Positions 10,258-18,422 of a DNA stretch of 64,000 nucleotides are shown here, in pieces (position 1 is the first letter of the stretch; each line of letters starts with the position of its first letter). The DNA comes from Polaribacter porphyrae (GTDB lineage Bacteria > Bacteroidota > Bacteroidia > Flavobacteriales > Flavobacteriaceae): contig NZ_MSCN01000001.1 of assembly GCF_002954685.1 (NCBI RefSeq), positions 2,657,554-2,721,553 on the forward strand, given 5' to 3'. Made by a program: the position numbers and the translations under genes. The notes below the pieces were generated by a model. The model saw only the letters and a list, made by a program, of their open reading frames with translations. It was not told the origin of the DNA and did no database searches.

Positions 10258-11140
10258 AATTATTAGTTTTAGAAGTTTTTAAAATATGAAAGTAAACGTG
10301 TTCTAAATCTGTAGGTACAGCTTCAAAATCAGTAGTTAATTGTTGTTCAGAAAAAACATAAGCGCTTGTTTTGCCTCCTAAAAGTCTGGTTGATATTACA
10401 TTGTGCTTATTTTTTAATACAGCTAAATCACTTTTAGGTACAGGTTTTTTCCAAATTTTGCCTTGTAAATCTTGTATTAAGTTTTCAGGGCTTCCTTGCT
10501 TTACAATTTGTCCATTGTACAGAATTGCCATATTAGAACAAAGCACTCTAATATCTTCTACAATATGTGTTGATAGTAATACAATAACTGAAGAAGAAAC
10601 TTCAGAAAGTACATCTAAAAACCGATTACGTTCTTCAGGATCTAAACCAGCAGTTGGTTCATCTACCATAATTATTTTAGGGTTTCCTAACAGTGCTTGA
10701 GCAATTCCAAAACGTCTTCGCATTCCTCCAGAAAAGTTACTTACCGCTTTTTTTCTGTGTTCAAATAAATTTGTTTTTATAAGTAATGCCTCAATCTGTG
10801 CTTGCCTTGCTTTTTTATTTAATACGCCTTTTAAAACAGCTATATGATTCAATAAATCTAAAGCAGACATTCTTGGATAAACTCCAAACTCTTGGGGTAA
10901 ATAGCCCAAATATTGTCTAATTTTTGAGGGTTCTTTACTAATATCATTTCCATTAAAAATAACATTTCCAGAACTAGTGGTTTGCAAACCAGCAATGGTT
11001 CTCATTAAAGATGATTTTCCTGCACCATTTGGACCTAGCAAACCATACATTCCATTAGATATTTTTAAAGAAACACCATTTAGTGCTTTTGTTCCATTTG
11101 CATAAATTTTAGATACATTGTTAATTTCGAGTGTGTTCAT
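10247..11140 (-). CDS. ABC transporter ATP-binding protein
   Basis: A 297-residue nucleotide-binding subunit. Walker A is GPNGAGKSS (about 35-43), the signature is NFSGGMRRR, Walker B is IIMVDEPTAGLDP and the H-loop is LLSTHIVED. A roughly 90-residue C-terminal extension follows the core. It is the first gene of the minus-strand operon and overlaps the permease-peptidase by 11 bp. It diverges from a LytS/LytTR pair 209 bp away, which is a plausible regulator. The cytoplasmic ATPase would power the fused permease. Confidence 0.93.
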   Translation of the reverse strand: MNTLEINNVSKIYANGTKALNGVSLKISNGMYGLLGPNGAGKSSLMRTIAGLQTTSSGNVIFNGNDISKEPSKIRQYLGYLPQEFGVYPRMSALDLLNHIAVLKGVLNKKARQAQIEALLIKTNLFEHRKKAVSNFSGGMRRRFGIAQALLGNPKIIMVDEPTAGLDPEERNRFLDVLSEVSSSVIVLLSTHIVEDIRVLCSNMAILYNGQIVKQGSPENLIQDLQGKIWKKPVPKSDLAVLKNKHNVISTRLLGGKTSAYVFSEQQLTTDFEAVPTDLEHVYFHILKTSKTNNYAA

Positions 11141-11165
11141 AATTTTTGGTTTAATGATTATGACA

Positions 11166-11173
11166 CAAACTTA
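11166..11173 (-). promoter_or_regulatory. Candidate promoter (-7 TAAGTTTG) for the ABC operon
   Basis: Read on the minus strand, TAAGTTTG matches the Bacteroidota -7 consensus TAnnTTTG exactly, with a TTG 16 bp upstream. It lies about 25 bp before the ATPase start codon at 11140. Confidence 0.45.
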
Positions 11174-11257
11174 TTTTTTAGATGCGATACAATAAAACTT
11201 ATTTAACAAACCACAGTATTTACCTCTTAAATAATAGTGTTTTAAAAAGAAAATATA

Positions 11258-11289
11258 TTTGAATCAAAAAAAAGGTTGTTTGATTCAAA
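11258..11289. promoter_or_regulatory. Inverted repeat in the divergent ABC/two-component intergenic region
   Basis: TTTGAATCAAA (11258-11268) and its exact complement TTTGATTCAAA (11279-11289) are separated by 10 bp. A second, shorter pair AGGTT/AACCT overlaps it. The element lies between the ABC operon and the LytS/LytTR pair, so it could be an operator for either direction. The binding protein is not determined. Confidence 0.45.
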
Positions 11290-11349
11290 AAAGAACCTGT
11301 TCGTTAAAATAACAATGTAAAACTTACGCAATTTTACGTTCTTTGAAGT

Positions 11350-12285
11350 ATGAAAAATACAAGTAAATATATTTATCTGTTGGTTTTTATTATCTCTTTA
11401 ATAGTGATAGGTTTTGGTTTGATTGTTTTAAGTCCAAATGTAATTTCAATTATATTAAGTGTAGGTTATCTCTCATTTTTTGTTGTTACTAAAATGACAA
11501 ACTATTTTAACAAAGACTTGTTTATTATCAGGTATGAAAAACCATTTTTCTTAATCACTTTATTGATTGTTGCTATTATTCAATTTACAATTAATGATGC
11601 AATGCGTAGTTTACCTATCATTTTAATGGCATTTTTATTTATAGTAATTAGTTATGTCATTTTTTCTTGGGTTTATGAAAAGATTAAAACTATACGTGAG
11701 TTAAAGAACGAAAAATTAAATTCAGAATTGTCTTTATTACGTTCTCAAATTAATCCGCATTTTTTCTTTAATACATTAAATAATCTCTATGGATTAGCAA
11801 TTGAAAAATCAGAAGAAACCCCAAAAACTATTTTAAAATTATCAGAAATGATGCGCTATACCATTTATGATGGTAAAAAAGACAACGTAAATTTAGAAAA
11901 AGAAATTAGTTTTTTAAAAAATTACATAGACCTACATACTATAAGACACCATAATAAGTTAGATTTAAAATTTGAGATTAATAACAAGCAACCAAACCTT
12001 AAAATAGCTCCTTTATTACTTATTAATTTATTAGAAAATGCATTTAAACATGGAGCTGAAAAGCTAGAAAAAGATGCATTTATCCACATAAATATTGCAT
12101 CTCATAGCAATATTTTAAACTTTGTAATTGAAAATAATTTTGACGATACTGAAACCTCAAAAGGTATTGGATTAGAGAATTTAAAAAGACGATTACAATT
12201 ACTATATCCAAATTCTCACGATTTTAACACTTCAAAACATAGTAATATATTTAGAGCAGAATTATCTTTATATTTAAACCAATGA
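11350..12285 (+). CDS. LytS-type sensor histidine kinase
   Basis: A 311-residue kinase. The first about 110 residues contain four hydrophobic helices without a large periplasmic domain, followed by a coiled linker (KIKTIRELKNEKLNSELSLL). The His_kinase domain has RSQINPHFFFNTLNNL with His137 as the phosphoacceptor. The ATPase part carries the N-box LLENAFKHG and the G-box KGIGLENLKRRL. Its stop overlaps the start of the LytTR regulator by 4 bp (ATGA), the usual coupling of a cognate pair. It sits divergently next to the ABC-peptidase exporter, which suggests that it senses a condition or peptide handled by that exporter. Confidence 0.92.
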   Translation: MKNTSKYIYLLVFIISLIVIGFGLIVLSPNVISIILSVGYLSFFVVTKMTNYFNKDLFIIRYEKPFFLITLLIVAIIQFTINDAMRSLPIILMAFLFIVISYVIFSWVYEKIKTIRELKNEKLNSELSLLRSQINPHFFFNTLNNLYGLAIEKSEETPKTILKLSEMMRYTIYDGKKDNVNLEKEISFLKNYIDLHTIRHHNKLDLKFEINNKQPNLKIAPLLLINLLENAFKHGAEKLEKDAFIHINIASHSNILNFVIENNFDDTETSKGIGLENLKRRLQLLYPNSHDFNTSKHSNIFRAELSLYLNQ

Positions 12286-12983
12286 TTCGTTATATAATTA
12301 TAGATGATGAGCCAATTGCTCACAAGATTATTCAATCTTTCGCTAAAGATTTTTCACATTTAGAGCTGCAAACCAACTGCTACAATGCAATGGAAGCTAT
12401 GGAGTATTTACAATCTAACCCAATAGACTTGATGTTTTTAGATATAAATATGCCAAAAATGAAAGGTCTTGATTTTTTAAAATTATTAAAAAATCCGCCT
12501 GCTGTAATTATAACCTCTGCTTATGAAGAATTTGCATTAGAAGGATATGAATTAAATGTTATAGATTATCTTTTAAAACCTTTTAGTTTTGAGCGTTTTA
12601 CGCAAGCAATTTTTAAAATCCAAAATAACAAACCAAAAATAGAAACAATCATAAAAAATGTTTCAAAAGAAGAAAATGTGAGTATTTTTATAAAAGGCGA
12701 TAAAAAGCATATTCAAGTAAAATTGGATGAGATATTATATATAGAATCTATTGGAAGCTATAGTAAAGTAATTATGGAATCAGAAAATATGATAACCCAC
12801 GAAAAAATATCAAACTTTGAGAGATTACTAAATTCCAATAACTTCATTAGAGTTCATAAATCATTTATTGTTTCAAAAAGTAAGATAAAATCCATTGAAG
12901 GAAATCGAATTTTGGTATCTGAAAAATATATTCCTATTGGACAGACTTATAAATTGAATTTGAAGAAGGTTCTAAACTTTTAA
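12282..12983 (+). CDS. LytTR-family response regulator
   Basis: A 233-residue regulator with an N-terminal receiver domain: acidic pair DDE at 8-10, phosphoacceptor Asp54 in FLDINMP, Thr/Ser near ITSAYEEFA, and Lys in LLKPFSF. The C-terminal LytTR DNA-binding domain (about 130-233) includes KHIQVKLDEILYIESIGSYSK and FIRVHKSFIVSK. It is coupled to the kinase immediately upstream. The divergent ABC operon is the most likely target. No plus-strand gene follows it. Confidence 0.93.
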   Translation: MIRYIIIDDEPIAHKIIQSFAKDFSHLELQTNCYNAMEAMEYLQSNPIDLMFLDINMPKMKGLDFLKLLKNPPAVIITSAYEEFALEGYELNVIDYLLKPFSFERFTQAIFKIQNNKPKIETIIKNVSKEENVSIFIKGDKKHIQVKLDEILYIESIGSYSKVIMESENMITHEKISNFERLLNSNNFIRVHKSFIVSKSKIKSIEGNRILVSEKYIPIGQTYKLNLKKVLNF

Positions 12984-13274
12984 TTAAATTATATTTTAAA
13001 TCAGATAAAAAGAATTTTGAATTAAATTGTGTAAATAATCATTTTTAAAATAAAGGTCAAGAAATTACAATTTTATGTGTTACCTAAAGAAGAATGTCTA
13101 CAAAAATTTCATACCTCCAATTACTAATTTGAAAGTTTATTTTTTTATCAGTCTTATTCTTAAAAATAGTTATTGATTTACTATTATTGTTTATAATAGA
13201 GGTGCTTTCTAAAGATATTTAACTTGAATTTGTACTTACATGTTTTGCTATTTAATTTTATAAATTTTTTATTT

Positions 13275-14408
13275 TTAGTCTATTAAATTTATAATTCCAT
13301 TTTTTAATTCAATAGCAACATTCCCACTGGGTTTTATGTGTTCTTTTTGTTTTTTCTGAAGTATTTTTGTGAGTTTTTTATCTTTAGAATCTCCAAAAGT
13401 AGTTGTGTTATTATCCATTTTTAAAACTGTATTGTAGCCAAAAACATCCATTGTATAGTTTGCTTTTTTGACTTTGTATAAATAGATTTTTGAATAATCT
13501 CCTTCAAAAGAGAAGTTTTTAAAATCTTCATTAAAATTGTAAAACAAAACTTTACTGCTAAAATCTTTAATAGATGTGTTCTTTTTAATCTCACCCACCT
13601 CCATTTTTGAAGTTTCCAAATCAATTATAGAATTTGAAATTGAACCAACTCTAAATGGATGAACTCCTTTTAACTTATAAAAACCTCCTGCAATTTCTTC
13701 AGTATAAAGAAAACCATTTATCAATTGAAACTTATTTTCTCTAGATATCAATTTTTTAAATTTTAAACGAGTTCTAAAAGAATTAAAAATAACTCTCTCT
13801 TTAATGTCATAGTTGAAAGTAATATCAGAATGCAAAACTTTAAAGTTCATTCTGATATAGTTTGGTAGCTTTATTATAAAGGTTTTTTTGATTTTTTTTT
13901 GATTTTTTATAAACTCCTCATTTTCATATTTCTTCTTATTTTTAAATAAGTAATCTTGTAAATCATTTCCTACACTAGTTCTTATTTGTTTTAGAAGTGA
14001 ATCTTTACTCTTATATAAAAATTTTCTATTTCTATAAAAAATCATAGATTCTTTTATTGCAGATTTTAATGAATCCATAGAAAAAAGTGTTTTTCTATTT
14101 ACTCCAATAAGCATTGAGTTTTTTACACCTAATTTTAGATTATTATTATTTCTATCAACTTTCACATTAACTTCACCTAACAAATCTTTTATTTTTCTAT
14201 CTGAATAATTTATAAACTCCATATAATAATTAAAATGAATTTTATCATCAAAAGATTCTTCAAAAACAATAGCTACATTATCTAAATCAAGTTCAAAAAT
14301 GGTGTTTTCATCAACTTTATAGCTCTTTTTTAAAATGACTTCCTTGGTTTGTGCAACAGAAATTTGAATACTTAAAAAAAATAAAATACTATAAATATAT
14401 GGTTTCAT
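13275..14408 (-). CDS. Secreted protein of unknown function in the ECF sigma operon
   Basis: A 377-residue protein with a signal peptide (MKPYIYSILFFLSIQISVAQ). The mature part is lysine- and asparagine-rich and predicted mostly beta (FELDLDNVAIVFEES, MRMNFKVLHSDITFNYD, KLKGVHPFRVGSISNS). This resembles right-handed beta repeats of adhesin-like DUF4097-type domains, but I cannot name it with confidence. It overlaps the end of the putative anti-sigma gene by 20 bp, so it is the third gene of the sigma/anti-sigma operon. In Bacteroidota that position is usually held by an envelope protein linked to the sigma response. The 291 bp beyond its stop hold no gene I can support. Confidence 0.6.
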   Translation of the reverse strand: MKPYIYSILFFLSIQISVAQTKEVILKKSYKVDENTIFELDLDNVAIVFEESFDDKIHFNYYMEFINYSDRKIKDLLGEVNVKVDRNNNNLKLGVKNSMLIGVNRKTLFSMDSLKSAIKESMIFYRNRKFLYKSKDSLLKQIRTSVGNDLQDYLFKNKKKYENEEFIKNQKKIKKTFIIKLPNYIRMNFKVLHSDITFNYDIKERVIFNSFRTRLKFKKLISRENKFQLINGFLYTEEIAGGFYKLKGVHPFRVGSISNSIIDLETSKMEVGEIKKNTSIKDFSSKVLFYNFNEDFKNFSFEGDYSKIYLYKVKKANYTMDVFGYNTVLKMDNNTTTFGDSKDKKLTKILQKKQKEHIKPSGNVAIELKNGIINLID

Positions 14409-14913
14409 TACTGGTGTTTTTTTGGTTTAACTCTTTAATATGTTCCTTAATATTTTTTATCAATTCCAAACGTCTTTGTAAATTGTTTATTAAAGCTTCA
14501 AGCATATATATGTTATTAGGTGATTTTTGTAATTCTTTAGTGATTTTTTGATAATCTTTATCAAAATCATGCATCTTAATTTTATACTTATTTACTAATA
14601 CAGAATCTTCTGCCACTTCAATAAATTGCTCCCATTCCTTATCAATATTGATTAAATACTCTTTTTCAATTGCTGCTACTTGAATTTGTAAAGGAGTTTT
14701 TTCAACTTGATTATTTACATAGAAATAGTAGACAGAACAAACCAAAATAATTGCTATTGAAGCAGCTATTTTAAACATACTTTTTCTTTGAAAACCGTTT
14801 TGTTTTTTATGCTGATATTTTAATTTATCTAGAAATTCAGCTCTATGATTTTTAGGAATTTCTATGTTAGCATCATTATTCTCCCTGAATAAATCTCTAA
14901 TATCATGTTCCAT
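14389..14913 (-). CDS. Putative membrane anti-sigma factor
   Basis: A 174-residue protein. A cytoplasmic N-terminus of about 45 residues (MEHDIRDLFRENND, HRAEFLDKL) precedes one membrane helix (MFKIAASIAIILVCSVYYFYV). A periplasmic helical region follows that probably forms a coiled coil (YLINIDKEWEQFIE, QKITKELQKSPNNIYMLEALINNLQRRLELI). Size, topology and the 11-bp overlap with the upstream sigma gene fit an anti-sigma regulator that holds the sigma factor at the membrane. No ZAS zinc motif is visible, so the role is inferred from context. Confidence 0.65.
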   Translation of the reverse strand: MEHDIRDLFRENNDANIEIPKNHRAEFLDKLKYQHKKQNGFQRKSMFKIAASIAIILVCSVYYFYVNNQVEKTPLQIQVAAIEKEYLINIDKEWEQFIEVAEDSVLVNKYKIKMHDFDKDYQKITKELQKSPNNIYMLEALINNLQRRLELIKNIKEHIKELNQKNTSNETIYL

Positions 14914-15445
14914 ATTTCTTTGTTTTTAATTTGTCTTTTAACAACAATTTTGCTCTTCTCAATTGTGTTCTTGATGTTTTTATAGGAATGTTTAAAATTT
15001 CTGATATTTCTTGATGATCATAGCCCTCTAACAAATACAATTTAATTACCAATTGATATTTTATTGGCAGACTTTCAATCGTTTCTAAAATCGTTTCTTT
15101 GGTGATGTTTATATTAAAATTCCAATTTTCATCATTGGATGGTTCTAAAGGATAATTCTCTAAAGAAACGGTTTCTAACTTTCTTTTTTTCAAAATATCA
15201 ATACAAGTATTAATGATAATTGTCTTTAACCAAGCACTAAAATTAGTTCCACTTTTATAATTTTCTAAATTCAAAAAAGCCTTTAAGAATCCTTCTTGCA
15301 TGGCGTCTTTTACTTCTTCTCTGTTTTTAATATATCTACAAGAAATTACAAACATTGCATCACAATATAAATCGTACAAATTCATCTGTGCTTTTTGATT
15401 GCCTTTTTTGCTTTCTATTACTAAAAAATGAATCTCTTTAGACAT
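14903..15445 (-). CDS. ECF RNA polymerase sigma factor
   Basis: A 180-residue sigma-70-family factor of the ECF group. Region 2 includes DAMQEGFLKAFLNLENYK and FSAWLKTIIINTCIDILKKRK. Region 4 carries the helix-turn-helix GYDHQEISEILNIPIKTSRTQLRRAK. It heads a three-gene operon (sigma, membrane anti-sigma, secreted protein) with overlapping starts. A GAAAC-N16-CGTTT element directly upstream looks like an ECF-dependent promoter, so autoregulation is likely. Confidence 0.93.
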   Translation of the reverse strand: MSKEIHFLVIESKKGNQKAQMNLYDLYCDAMFVISCRYIKNREEVKDAMQEGFLKAFLNLENYKSGTNFSAWLKTIIINTCIDILKKRKLETVSLENYPLEPSNDENWNFNINITKETILETIESLPIKYQLVIKLYLLEGYDHQEISEILNIPIKTSRTQLRRAKLLLKDKLKTKKYGT

Positions 15446-15470
15446 TTCTGTAGGTTGGTTCTGTTTTTAA

Positions 15471-15496
15471 AAACGATATGATTGTGGAAAGGTTTC
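15471..15496 (-). promoter_or_regulatory. ECF-type promoter (GAAAC-N16-CGTTT)
   Basis: On the minus strand, GAAAC (15496-15492) and CGTTT (15475-15471) are separated by exactly 16 bp, the canonical layout of ECF sigma promoters. The -10 element lies about 26 bp before the sigma start codon. This supports autoregulation of the operon. Confidence 0.55.
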
Positions 15497-15554
15497 AAAA
15501 TTTGACCTAAAAAGCACAATAAAAGTTATTTTTTTGTGAAAAATTTATAACTCA

Positions 15555-15586
15555 TTGACTTTCTGATTAAAAAACAAGTAATTTCG
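15555..15586 (+). promoter_or_regulatory. Candidate promoter for the DUF1295 gene
   Basis: TTG (15555-15557), a 21-bp spacer and TAATTTCG (15579-15586) resemble the Bacteroidota -33/-7 pattern with one mismatch in the -7 element. The ATG follows 20 bp downstream. Confidence 0.4.
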
Positions 15587-15605
15587 TTATATAATACAAA
15601 AAGTA

Positions 15606-16379
15606 ATGACACTTTTCTTACAAGTATCGCTTATCATTTGGGTTTTAGTAACCTTACTCTGGTTATTAAGCGTAGCTATAAAAAATGTAAGTATTGTTGA
15701 TATTTTTTGGGGATTTGGTTTTGTAGTAGTAAACGCTTTTTACATTTATAGTTTAGAAGAAATCAATCCAAGAAATTGGCTATTATTAGCTTTAGTTTCT
15801 ATTTGGGGACTTCGTTTAACTATTTATTTAGCCATTAGAAATATTGGAAAAGGAGAAGATTATAGGTACCAACAATTCAGAAAAGATTATGGTGCAGAAC
15901 GTTATTGGTGGTTTTCTTATTTCCAAGTATTTTTATTACAAGGTACTTTAATTTTATTGGTTTCTTTGCCTTATCTAGGGGTACATTTCAGTGAAACTTC
16001 TGGGGATTTATTTTGGCTAGATTACATTGCAATTTTACTTTGGATCATTGGGTTTAGCTTTGAAGCTGGTGGAGATTATCAATTGTATCAATTCAAGAAA
16101 AATCCAGAAAATAGAGGCAAAGTTTTAAATACAGGTTTCTGGAAATATACAAGGCATCCTAATTATTTTGGAGATTCAGCTGTTTGGTGGTCTTATGCCT
16201 TATTTAGTATTGCTGCAGGTGGTTACTGGCAGATTGTTGGGGCTGTTATTATGACCTTGTTAATTATTAAAGTTTCAGGAGTAGCCATGTTAGAAAGAAC
16301 TCTAAAAAACACCAAACCAAAATATCAAGATTATATCAAAAATACGAATGCATTTATACCTTGGTTTCCTAAAAAATGA
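15606..16379 (+). CDS. DUF1295 integral membrane protein (steroid 5-alpha reductase-like fold)
   Basis: A 257-residue membrane protein with about seven hydrophobic helices. The C-terminal signature GFWKYTRHPNYFGDSAVWW matches the RHPNYxG region shared by DUF1295 proteins, steroid 5-alpha reductases and isoprenylcysteine methyltransferase-like enzymes, where it binds NADPH or S-adenosylmethionine. The length is typical. Its last codon overlaps the next gene (ATGA). The reaction is unknown; a lipid or isoprenoid substrate is plausible. Confidence 0.85.
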   Translation: MTLFLQVSLIIWVLVTLLWLLSVAIKNVSIVDIFWGFGFVVVNAFYIYSLEEINPRNWLLLALVSIWGLRLTIYLAIRNIGKGEDYRYQQFRKDYGAERYWWFSYFQVFLLQGTLILLVSLPYLGVHFSETSGDLFWLDYIAILLWIIGFSFEAGGDYQLYQFKKNPENRGKVLNTGFWKYTRHPNYFGDSAVWWSYALFSIAAGGYWQIVGAVIMTLLIIKVSGVAMLERTLKNTKPKYQDYIKNTNAFIPWFPKK

Positions 16380-16645
16380 TAGCTTATATCAAAGAAAATA
16401 TCTGGTTTATTTTGTTCTTAATTTGGAGTTTTCCAATGGGGATTTACAGAAGTAAATTCAGAAAAATTGTATATAAAACAGATAGTTGGCTCATCAATAT
16501 AAAACCTTTGTTTATTAAAGAGTTTAAAGGTCTTTTTGGAAATTTATATCCAGATAATATAGAGTATTTAAAACAACGAAATTTTTATCGTTTTTACTTG
16601 GGAGTTTATGGTGTTCTGTTTGTTTTGTATTTGTACTTTACCTAA
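16376..16645 (+). CDS. Small membrane protein coupled to the DUF1295 gene
   Basis: An 89-residue protein with two hydrophobic segments at its ends (IWFILFLIWSFPMGIY and FYLGVYGVLFVLYLYFT) and a charged middle. It starts inside the stop of the DUF1295 gene (4-bp overlap), so the two are translationally coupled. Its own stop overlaps by 4 bp with that of the convergent minus-strand gene. Family not recognised. Confidence 0.65.
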   Translation: MIAYIKENIWFILFLIWSFPMGIYRSKFRKIVYKTDSWLINIKPLFIKEFKGLFGNLYPDNIEYLKQRNFYRFYLGVYGVLFVLYLYFT

Positions 16646-17784
16646 CTGTATTTCACCTTACGAATAACTCTCATTGCTTCTTTATATGTAACATAAGTGG
16701 TTTTATCGTCTAAACTTTTAATATAGTTTTTTGCCTTTTTTAACTGCTCTACTGCATCTAAAAATCCATGTAGATAACACAGTAAATAATTTGTAGGTAA
16801 ATTAAAAACATATTCATTTTCAATATTAGACAATTGCTCTTTTGCTTCAATTTTAGAAATAATTTCATTAGAGCTCATATAAATATGATGTATTAAATTT
16901 GCATCGTATTTTGGAGGCTGAAACAAAAATTCAGTAACAATATCATGTTTACCATTATCTTTAAAGTTGATAATTGTTTTCTCTAGAGGATAGTATTTTT
17001 CGTTATTATCTGTTCCAAGAGAAATATATTCTGTGATAATAAAAGATTTGTGATTATAACTAATCTGAACATCATCTAATATTGAATAAAACAAACGAAC
17101 TTGTTCATTTATTAGCTCAATATCAACTCTAGAATAAAATTCTTGTTGATTAATAATTTTTTGTTGACCTGCCCAACACAACACAAATTGCTCATTAAAA
17201 ACTTTGTATTGCGGATTATATTCGTTTCTATGGTTGTTGATGAAATCAAAAACCCCATCTAAAGTAAGTTCTATATTATTCCTAGCATTTGTTTCAATAG
17301 CCTCAACAAGGATTTTATTAGCATTTCTTAACTCAAAATTTTCTCCTAAAAAAGGCATTGAATTGCTTCCTCTTCTATAGAAAATAGTATTCTTTCTATA
17401 TTTCCAAGCATGTTTTAAAAGTGACGAAATTTTATGATTAGGATAAATAGTCACTAAACCAACAACTTTATGTCTTGATAATCTCGGAAAAGCTACGTTT
17501 TCATATTGAATTTTAGGAGGATTCTTTAAATACGCATTTACTAAATTTTGAATTTTGCTATCATCAAAAAAATCGACACCAATTATTTTATTTTCTGTGT
17601 CTTCAACTCCAATAACGATGTAAGAATTATTTTCTGGATTTGAATTAGATAGCGCACAGATATGTTTTAAAAACTTTGCTTTACCTTCTTTAGAAATCAA
17701 TGATAACTTTTGCTTTTTATCATAGAAACTATTCTCATCGTTATGAGATAATAGATTTTTGATTAAAAGTCTTTTATTTATCAT
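16642..17784 (-). CDS. AlbA_2 (Schlafen-type) putative DNA-binding protein
   Basis: A 380-residue protein. The N-terminal about 150 residues have features of the AlbA_2/Schlafen ATP-binding domain: acidic DENSFYDKKQ, FLKHICALSNSN, and YIVIGVEDTENKIIGVD followed by IQNLVNAYLKNPPKI. The C-terminal region (about 190-380) contains a beta-rich segment and a helical end. Proteins of this group are usually nucleic-acid-linked regulators; the role here is not known. It ends a minus-strand run with an HD protein, an AKR and an SDR at spacings of 0-2 bp. Confidence 0.7.
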   Translation of the reverse strand: MINKRLLIKNLLSHNDENSFYDKKQKLSLISKEGKAKFLKHICALSNSNPENNSYIVIGVEDTENKIIGVDFFDDSKIQNLVNAYLKNPPKIQYENVAFPRLSRHKVVGLVTIYPNHKISSLLKHAWKYRKNTIFYRRGSNSMPFLGENFELRNANKILVEAIETNARNNIELTLDGVFDFINNHRNEYNPQYKVFNEQFVLCWAGQQKIINQQEFYSRVDIELINEQVRLFYSILDDVQISYNHKSFIITEYISLGTDNNEKYYPLEKTIINFKDNGKHDIVTEFLFQPPKYDANLIHHIYMSSNEIISKIEAKEQLSNIENEYVFNLPTNYLLCYLHGFLDAVEQLKKAKNYIKSLDDKTTYVTYKEAMRVIRKVKYS

Positions 17785-17785
17785 C

Positions 17786-18421
17786 TTAACTTAATAACTC
17801 TATTTCTTTGGTCAAGTTTTGTCTTGCTTTTTCTTCAAACAAATCTTGGTATTTATTTGTAAAGTATAATTTTTCTCTATTCAAAAAACTCAATAAAACC
17901 TTTTTTCTTGCAGGATTGTATAAAAAATCAGGATAAATTTTATACTCTTTTCTAATATTTTGAATATAATTTTCATAGATTTTCCATTCCTGCCCAAGAA
18001 TTGATAGATCAAAATCTAATAAAAAGGCATTATCAAAATTATTATTTAAAATAATTTGATGCTTTTTTGTGGAAATTATCAATTGATAAATAATCTTGAC
18101 ATCAATTTTTTGTTTTACAATATTTTTTAAGGCAGACTTTGCAAAATCAGCACTTTTTTCTTCATTCCTTTTTGATGTAGATGTATAAATAATATCATGA
18201 AACCAAATTGCAAAGCGTAATTCATCATAATTATGGATTTCATTTTTATTTTCTGATGCTTTTTCTAGCATTGATGCTATATGCATCAAATTATGATAAT
18301 ATCTATTTTTTGAAGAATAGTTATTTTTAATTTTATTCCATAAAAAAGCTATTTCAGCATCATTTTTAAAATATTTTTCTGATAATTGAACCCAGCTTTT
18401 ATGTAAATTCTCTATTGACAT
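17786..18421 (-). CDS. Predicted HD-domain metal-dependent phosphohydrolase
   Basis: A 211-residue HD-family protein. Candidate metal ligands are His43 and His47 in RYYHNLMHI and the His75-Asp76 pair in FAIWFHDIIY. This matches the group of predicted metal-dependent HD phosphohydrolases of about 200 residues. Later LLDFDLSILG resembles the conserved Asp motif of the group. It is cytoplasmic, and the substrate is unknown (possibly a nucleotide). It is packed between the AKR and AlbA_2 genes with 1-bp gaps. Confidence 0.85.
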   Translation of the reverse strand: MSIENLHKSWVQLSEKYFKNDAEIAFLWNKIKNNYSSKNRYYHNLMHIASMLEKASENKNEIHNYDELRFAIWFHDIIYTSTSKRNEEKSADFAKSALKNIVKQKIDVKIIYQLIISTKKHQIILNNNFDNAFLLDFDLSILGQEWKIYENYIQNIRKEYKIYPDFLYNPARKKVLLSFLNREKLYFTNKYQDLFEEKARQNLTKEIELLS

Positions 18422-18422
18422 T

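Noticed and set aside
12984..13274. A minus-strand frame of about 47 codons without a start (ends EIFVDILL)
   Set aside because: No start codon, no family and no upstream partner; cannot be supported as a gene or relic.
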